A DNA stretch of 64,000 nucleotides, from positions 2,728,001 through 2,792,000 of the forward strand of contig OZ250162.1 of assembly GCA_965238025.1 (NCBI GenBank), given 5' to 3'. Both the position numbers and the translations under genes were made by a program. This stretch comes from Pelagihabitans sp965238025 (GTDB lineage Bacteria > Bacteroidota > Bacteroidia > Flavobacteriales > Flavobacteriaceae). The notes under the pieces are model-generated. The model did no database searches. It was given only the letters and a program-made list of their open reading frames with translations, and was not told where the DNA came from. The first letter of the stretch is position 1. Every line of letters starts with the position of its first letter. Shown one piece after another: positions 63,724 to 64,000 of this stretch.

Positions 63724-64000
63724 TTAAGTGACAATTTTTAGATTGGATTGAAGCTCTTTCTCAAAGGTGCTCATAAAATTAGCAACATGATTCACCACCG
63801 AATTATTGTTTAATGTCCCGTTCACAAATTGAGAAGTATTAAGGACATAAAAATCCGGATGGGTAGTTCTTATTTTAGGAACGATGTCCGAATAATTCAA
63901 GACTTGTAAGGGTTGTACCTTGACCGCCTTATGAATACTAGCAGAGGTTAAATCACCTTCATTAAATTCTGGATAGAGGTCCTTAACCCCCGATAAGAAA
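63724..64000 (-). CDS. FAD/NAD(P)-dependent oxidoreductase, C-terminal part (cut by window edge)
   Basis: The last 91 codons of a longer gene that continues to the right. The translated end includes FLSGVKDLYPEFNEGD, VQPLQVLNYSD, DFYVLNTSQFVNGTLNNN and the C terminus KIVT. This matches the C-terminal part of amine-oxidase/UDP-galactopyranose-mutase-like FAD proteins often found in EPS loci. The substrate is unknown. Its stop is 9 bp from the start of the deacetylase, so it is in the same operon. Confidence 0.7.
   Translation of the reverse strand, partial: FLSGVKDLYPEFNEGDLTSASIHKAVKVQPLQVLNYSDIVPKIRTTHPDFYVLNTSQFVNGTLNNNSVVNHVANFMSTFEKELQSNLKIVT

Noticed and set aside
1..64000. CRISPR arrays or intact insertion sequences
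   Set aside because: No regularly spaced repeats and no transposase-like ORF were seen; the only mobile-looking items are the GIY-YIG unit and the four-helix cassettes.

Overview
The window looks like a chromosomal segment of a marine flavobacterium (Bacteroidota, Flavobacteriaceae; Zobellia/Maribacter/Arenibacter-like). The evidence is an AT-rich genome with TTG-N19-TAnnTTTG promoters, a SusC/SusD pair, lipoproteins with Bacteroidota-style lipoboxes, and a brown-alga-oriented gene set (alginate and mannitol). Most long open frames are intact and well packed. The assignment rests on gene content, because no database could be searched.

Layout. (1) 1-8290, housekeeping: gyrA, a periplasmic TPR protein, an NlpC/P60-like protein whose catalytic Cys is replaced by Ser, a thiolase and a PgpH-type 7TM-HD protein. 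(2) 8291-9686, RNA island: tRNA-Ser(GCT), a degenerate 5' copy of tRNA-Pro, a small GIY-YIG nuclease gene that runs into the intact tRNA-Pro(TGG), a strong terminator and a string of hairpins. (3) 9687-13943, minus strand: a polyol (mannitol 2-) dehydrogenase coupled to an NCS1-like permease, and an RraA-family protein. (4) 14004-28652, alginate utilisation: a tandem PL7-PL7 lyase lipoprotein, KdgF, an SDR, SusC/SusD, a GntR/FadR regulator resembling AusR of Zobellia, then an MFS transporter, a second SDR, KDG kinase, KDPG aldolase and a divergent NRAMP-fold transporter. Three promoters here carry the same operator (consensus TTGGTAAACCAA-n-YTGGTTAACCAR) at the same position relative to the -7 box. 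(5) 28724-32704: an MDR oxidoreductase, a P-loop kinase-like protein, small membrane proteins and an adenine-deaminase-like enzyme. (6) 32706-43280, reductive pyrimidine catabolism: semialdehyde dehydrogenase, beta-alanine aminotransferase, NCS1 transporter, dihydropyrimidinase, beta-ureidopropionase and PreT/PreA. Its intergenic gaps hold two intact and one truncated four-helix-bundle (23S rRNA intervening-sequence type) cassettes. (7) 43815-64000, a Wzx/Wzy-type exopolysaccharide locus: initiating transferase, Wza, Wzc, Wzy-like, Wzx, four GT4 glycosyltransferases and a lyase-like lipoprotein on plus; GtrA, GT39-like, GT2, sulfotransferase, polysaccharide deacetylase and the end of an FAD oxidoreductase on minus.

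How the genes work together. Alginate would be cut at the surface by the PL7 protein and imported by SusC/D. Monouronates would enter through the MFS carrier, be linearised by KdgF, reduced by the SDRs to KDG, phosphorylated, and cleaved to pyruvate and glyceraldehyde-3-phosphate. No exolytic lyase (PL15/PL17) lies in the window, so it must be elsewhere. The pyrimidine operon covers every step from uracil to acetyl-CoA.

The least-explained items are the tRNA-Pro/GIY-YIG unit, the intervening-sequence-type cassettes threaded through the pyrimidine operon, the NRAMP homologue without metal ligands, and the NCS1 transporter with a loop insert of about 95 residues.
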